A model generated the notes under the pieces. It ran no database searches and was not told the DNA's origin. It was given only the letters and a program-made list of their open reading frames with translations. Below, one piece after another: positions 60,994-64,000 of a stretch of 64,000 nt of DNA. The stretch comes from Algoriphagus sp. (lineage in GTDB: Bacteria; Bacteroidota; Bacteroidia; Cytophagales; Cyclobacteriaceae). Numbering within the stretch: position 1 is the stretch's first letter; the number at the start of each line of letters is the position of its first letter. The position numbers were made by a program, and so were the translations under genes. The stretch covers positions 186,001 to 250,000 of the forward strand of contig NZ_JAUXYL010000026.1 of NCBI RefSeq assembly GCF_030694375.1, in the 5' to 3' direction.

Positions 60994-62817
60994 ATGAATC
61001 GCAACATCCTTCCCATCAGCATTTTATTTGCCCTGACTCTTCTACAGGGATGCAGTAAACCTGAACCCAAAGTCATCCCGGATTCTGAAATCAACGCATG
61101 GTTTGACTCAGAATATGAAGAACTCCTTCAAATGAGTCCTTTGCAACTGACCACTCAGGGGAGAAAAGACCGCTACGGCGAAATAGACGACATGAGCGAA
61201 GAAGCAGAAGATAAAAAGCTGGCTTGGATGGCGGAAAGTGTGAAGGAAATGGAGTCAAAATTTGACTACACCCTCCTAAGCCCTCAGGCCAAAGTCTCCT
61301 ATGAGCTTTGGAAATATCAGTACGAAATGGAAAAGGGCGACCTGCAGTTTCGGAGAATGAATTACGTTTTCAATCAGATGGGAGGTGTGCATACGATGAT
61401 TCCGACCATGCTGATCAATTTTCATAAGGTCGATGAAGCCTCAGATATGGAAGCTTTGGTGTCACGAATCAAGGAATCCGGCAGGGCCATCAACCAACTA
61501 TTGGAACGGGCAAAATTACAGACCGCATCCGGCATAAGACCCCCAAAATTCGCCTATGAGTATGTCATCCAGCAGTCGGGGGCATTGATTCAGGGACAGC
61601 CATTTACAGCTGGAAAAAATAACGCCCCACTTTGGACAGATGCTTTGGGGAAAATCGATAAGCTGGAGAAAGACGGGAAAATCACCGCTGAACAGGCAGA
61701 AGAATTCAGGACAAACACCAAAAATGCCCTGCTGGAAAGTTTCAAACCAGCCTATGAAGCACTGATTGACTGGCTGAAAACCGAACTCCCCAATCTGGAG
61801 GAAAAACCAACGGGCCTGAGTCGGCATGAAATGGGAAATGCATTCTATGCTCACAAACTCAAGTCCTCCACGACTACCAGTCTGACTGCCGAGGAAATCC
61901 ATCAGATCGGACTGAGCGAAGTGAAGCGAATTCAGCAGGAAATGCTTGCAATCAAGGATCAGGTAGGCTTTACCGGAGATTTACCTGCTTTTTTCAAGTT
62001 TGTGAACAGTGACCCACAGTTTTTCTTCCCGAATACCGACGAAGGAAGACAGGCCTATCTGGACGAGTCCACGGCTTTTCTGGATGAGATAAAACAAAAA
62101 TTACCACAGTATTTTGGCATCTTACCCAAAGCAGACCTGGTGGTGAAACGGGTGGAAGCTTTTCGTGAGCAAGACGGGGCACCGCAACATTACAATCAAG
62201 GCACGCCCGATGGCAGCAGGCCGGGCACCTATTATGTTCACCTATCGGACATGAAGGCTATGCCCAAGTCTACCATGGAAGGCGTAGCCTATCACGAAGG
62301 AAGCCCGGGGCATCACATGCAGATTTCGATCGCACAGGAATTGGAGTCTGTACCCAAATTCCGCACGCAGATGGGTTTCAATGCCTATGTAGAAGGTTGG
62401 GCCTTGTATTCTGAAGCTTTGGCAAAAGAAATGGGGCAATACAAAAACCCCTATTATGACTTTGGACGCTTGGTCAATGAAATCTGGCGAGCGATTCGAC
62501 TGGTGACAGATACCGGTCTCCACGCCAAAGGCTGGACAGAGGCCGATGCGATCAAGTACTTCTCAGAAAACTCCTCCATTGCTCCCGGAGCGATTCAGGC
62601 GGAGGTGCGACGCTATATGGTGATCCCCGGTCAGGCTACGGGCTATAAGATCGGGATGCTGAAAATCCAGGAACTGCGCAAACATGCAGAGACGGAGTTG
62701 GGTGACAAATTTGATTTAAAAGCCTTTCATGATGTTGTTTTGGGTGGAGGGGCCTTGCCTTTGGATATTTTGGAAAAAGTGGTGAAGGAGTGGATTGCTG
62801 AGGTGAAGGGGAGTTAG
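60994..62817 (+). CDS. DUF885-family lipoprotein, putative metallopeptidase
   Basis: A 607-residue protein with a lipoprotein signal (LTLLQGCSKP, Cys about residue 20). A mostly helical body has the motif YHEGSPGHH (H434, E435, H440, H441), which acts as the zinc site in this family. NAYVEGWALYSEAL and RLVTDTGLHAKGWTEADAI follow. DUF885 proteins are related to M32/M3-like carboxypeptidases and are common surface or periplasmic peptidases. Substrate unknown. A long repeat-rich spacer follows it. Confidence 0.85.
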   Translation: MNRNILPISILFALTLLQGCSKPEPKVIPDSEINAWFDSEYEELLQMSPLQLTTQGRKDRYGEIDDMSEEAEDKKLAWMAESVKEMESKFDYTLLSPQAKVSYELWKYQYEMEKGDLQFRRMNYVFNQMGGVHTMIPTMLINFHKVDEASDMEALVSRIKESGRAINQLLERAKLQTASGIRPPKFAYEYVIQQSGALIQGQPFTAGKNNAPLWTDALGKIDKLEKDGKITAEQAEEFRTNTKNALLESFKPAYEALIDWLKTELPNLEEKPTGLSRHEMGNAFYAHKLKSSTTTSLTAEEIHQIGLSEVKRIQQEMLAIKDQVGFTGDLPAFFKFVNSDPQFFFPNTDEGRQAYLDESTAFLDEIKQKLPQYFGILPKADLVVKRVEAFREQDGAPQHYNQGTPDGSRPGTYYVHLSDMKAMPKSTMEGVAYHEGSPGHHMQISIAQELESVPKFRTQMGFNAYVEGWALYSEALAKEMGQYKNPYYDFGRLVNEIWRAIRLVTDTGLHAKGWTEADAIKYFSENSSIAPGAIQAEVRRYMVIPGQATGYKIGMLKIQELRKHAETELGDKFDLKAFHDVVLGGGALPLDILEKVVKEWIAEVKGS

Positions 62818-63130
62818 GAGGTTTGGAGGTTGGGAAGTTTGGAGGTGAGGAAGTGGGAGGCTTGTAAGTGGTAAAGAGTAAGAGGTAAGTGGATAGTAGT
62901 TTTCAGTCGCAGTTGGCAGTTTTGTCAGGCTGAGCGGAGAGTCGAAGCCGTTTAAAGTGGTCAGTCACAGTAGCCAGGTTGTCAAGTTTAGCTTGTCTGC
63001 CGAGGTGGAGAGTCGAAGCCGGTTAGTTGTTAAGGGTTAAATAGTTAAAGGTTAATACGTCGCTGCCGAAACTGAATGCTTGGTTTAGAATTCTAAAAAA
63101 GCTTAATGGAAAGAATTGAAAGGGGGAGCG
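62818..63130. repeat. Repeat-rich spacer after the DUF885 gene
   Basis: 62818-62880 is a purine-rich string of GGAGG/GGGAAG/GGAAG words, the inverse of the strings at 1-60 and 25247-25315. 62872-62902 continues with GTAAGAGGTAAG words. 62903-62949 and 62960-63021 are two tandem copies of the GTCGAAGCC family (see 13.9 kb). 63024-63056 is a GTTAAGGGTTAAA string. Non-coding. Confidence 0.8.
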
Positions 63131-63185
63131 AAAAAAATTTAACCCATAAAAATCAGACACTTAAAAGAAAAAGTGGGTGAGTTCA

Positions 63186-63215
63186 TTGGATAAAAAGAGA
63201 ATCCCCTTACTTTTG
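63186..63215 (+). promoter_or_regulatory. Promoter of tRNA-Ser
   Basis: TTG (63186-63188), exactly 19 bases, then TACTTTTG (63208-63215), an exact match to TTG-N19-TAnnTTTG. The tRNA starts 27 bases downstream. Confidence 0.75.
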
Positions 63216-63242
63216 CGATCTCGAAAAGAGCGAACACAGCAC

Positions 63243-63327
63243 AGAGGAGTGGCAGAGTGGTCGATCGCGGCGGTCTTGAAAACCGTTGTACCGTGAGGTA
63301 CCGGGGGTTCGAATCCCTCCTCCTCTG
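63243..63327 (+). tRNA. tRNA-Ser(TGA)
   Basis: An 85-nucleotide class II tRNA. The acceptor stem AGAGGAG (63243-63249) pairs with CTCCTCT (63320-63326), with discriminator G at 63327. The anticodon loop CTTGAAA sits in stem GCGGT/ACCGT and gives anticodon TGA. A long variable arm (TACC...GGTACC) and T arm GGGGG-TTCGAAT-CCCTC are present. CCA is not encoded. It has its own promoter and terminator, so it is a single-gene transcript. Confidence 0.97.
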
Positions 63328-63334
63328 CAAGACA

Positions 63335-63378
63335 AAACCCTAACTATCTGAAATACTGAAAGTTAGGGTTTATTTTTT
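63335..63378 (+). terminator. Terminator of tRNA-Ser
   Basis: A perfect 11-base-pair stem AAACCCTAACT (63335-63345) with AGTTAGGGTTT (63361-63371), then a T-rich tail (ATTTTTT). Confidence 0.85.
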
Positions 63379-63646
63379 GAATTTAGTAGCGAATTTAGTA
63401 GCGAATCTTTCCAATTTTTGAAGTGATACCTCTTGTCACTTGTTCAAAGGCATTATCCAAAGAAATTATCAGCTATTTTTTTTAAAAAAGTCAACAAGGA
63501 ATTAAAAACGCCAAACCCACAACTGATCAAATCCTGAGATAGGTCAAATCTGAAATTCGACTTAATCTTTTCGAATTTCGATCTTCGAACTATTCGTACC
63601 GTGCGAGGGGTACGAAGCGTACGATTGGTACGAGTTGCGATTGGCT
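63379..63646. repeat. tRNA-distal region with short tandem repeats
   Basis: 63379-63406 is a 12-base unit GAATTTAGTAGC twice plus a third start. 63601-63636 holds four 9-base tandem units (GTGCGAGGG, GTACGAAGC, GTACGATTG, GTACGAGTT), which is iteron-like. AT-rich, no gene. Being next to a tRNA 3' end, it may be an integration scar, but no integrase or tRNA 3' duplicate is seen. Confidence 0.55.
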
Positions 63647-63832
63647 TTAGAATCCAAAAAGAAACTTCAATGCTGCAAAAGACCCCAAAAGAAAAAAGCT
63701 AAAGGAACCAAGGCTAACCAGTCTAAACCACTTCTTCGAAAGAAATGGCTTTTTCAAATGTGAATCTTGGACCAAGGAAAGTACAAATCCAGTTCCTAAA
63801 AATAAGGTGACGATTAAAAGTGGCTCTAGCAT
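63647..63832 (-). CDS. Small two-helix membrane protein, unknown function
   Basis: A 61-residue ORF from an ATG at 63832. Two hydrophobic segments (residues 4-20 and 40-60, SLGSFSFFLLGSFAALKFLFGF) flank a basic loop (HLKKPFLSKKWFR). The form is that of a small inner-membrane protein, but the length is short and I know no family. A possible pass-through of low-complexity DNA cannot be excluded. Confidence 0.4.
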   Translation of the reverse strand: MLEPLLIVTLFLGTGFVLSLVQDSHLKKPFLSKKWFRLVSLGSFSFFLLGSFAALKFLFGF

Positions 63833-64000
63833 ATTAGTTCAAAAGGCGTAGACTTAAGATTGTTCAAGCTACAAAAAACAATAGTGACATAAAAAAGCGC
63901 CTTTCAAGAGTACTGACTTAACTTCTCATTAAAATGCCTATCGCCAACTGCGCTACAAATTGCGATTTGCAATGTTTCAAATTGTAAGACGTTAATTCCG
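63833..64000. other. End of window, no gene seen
   Basis: 168 AT-rich bases with no supported ORF, RNA or strong repeat. Confidence 0.4.

Overview
The window comes from a marine- or soil-type member of the Bacteroidota, most likely the order Cytophagales and close to Algoriphagus or Cyclobacterium. The evidence is the gene content (a PorU2/PorV2 pair of type IX secretion proteins, a DUF2027-Smr protein, a WbqC protein, TVP38, a PspC tandem protein and TamB next to TsaD), Bacteroidota-type promoters (TTG, 19 bases, TAnnTTTG) and weak Shine-Dalgarno usage. The taxon is inferred from family content, not from a search. About 49 protein genes and one tRNA gene (tRNA-Ser, anticodon TGA) can be supported. 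Nothing in the window is a recognisable prophage, insertion sequence or CRISPR array.

Layout. 0.2-2.2 kb: an LpxH-like phosphohydrolase and a MurG-like glycosyltransferase. 2.2-4.9 kb: a BlaI repressor with an M56 membrane metalloprotease; two palindromic operators sit exactly on the -33 and -7 elements of their promoter. 5.2-8.4 kb: a GH63-type glucosidase overlapping ribonuclease HII. 9.2-12.1 kb: the three-gene proton-translocating transhydrogenase operon. 12.4-18.5 kb: two Gfo/Idh/MocA oxidoreductases, a zinc alcohol dehydrogenase and a small haem c protein, separated by a 1-kb block of non-coding repeats. 18.6-19.8 kb: a small conserved protein and a lone CheB methylesterase domain. 20.2-26.8 kb: a carbohydrate cluster with a PhoPQ-activated-type hydrolase, a CE15 glucuronoyl esterase, a BNR sialidase-like protein, a DapA/NanA-family aldolase and a sodium:solute symporter, without SusC/SusD. 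26.8-27.5 kb: a tandem array of a 230-bp unit built almost wholly of short hairpins. 28-31 kb: an HNH endonuclease, an NlpC/P60-like protein that has lost its catalytic cysteine, SmpB and TsaD on the minus strand.

31-38.8 kb: TamB, a photolyase, a DUF2027-Smr protein and an unknown helical protein on the plus strand. 38.8-47 kb: a cystathionine gamma-synthase-type enzyme, a TVP38 membrane protein, then porV2-porU2 on the minus strand. 47-51 kb: PadR, PspC and a beta-CASP metallo-hydrolase. 51-52 kb: a lipoprotein behind a duplicated leader with a perfect 40-bp palindrome. 52-56.6 kb: ClpC, WbqC, the Sua5/TsaC enzyme and a MutT-type hydrolase. 57-62.8 kb: a TlpA-like thioredoxin, MltG, a thioesterase, a YihY/BrkB protein and a DUF885 lipoprotein. 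63.2 kb: tRNA-Ser with promoter and terminator, followed by sparse DNA with short tandem repeats that may be the edge of an island.

Most of the coding content is housekeeping or ordinary. The unusual material is in the intergenic DNA, where several families of hairpins and degenerate short-period repeats recur, and in the promoter design of the BlaI operon. I see no convincing new defence or mobile system. The best candidates for something undescribed are the hairpin-word array at 27 kb and the CTGAAG mini-hairpin family that it shares with the 17-kb repeat block.
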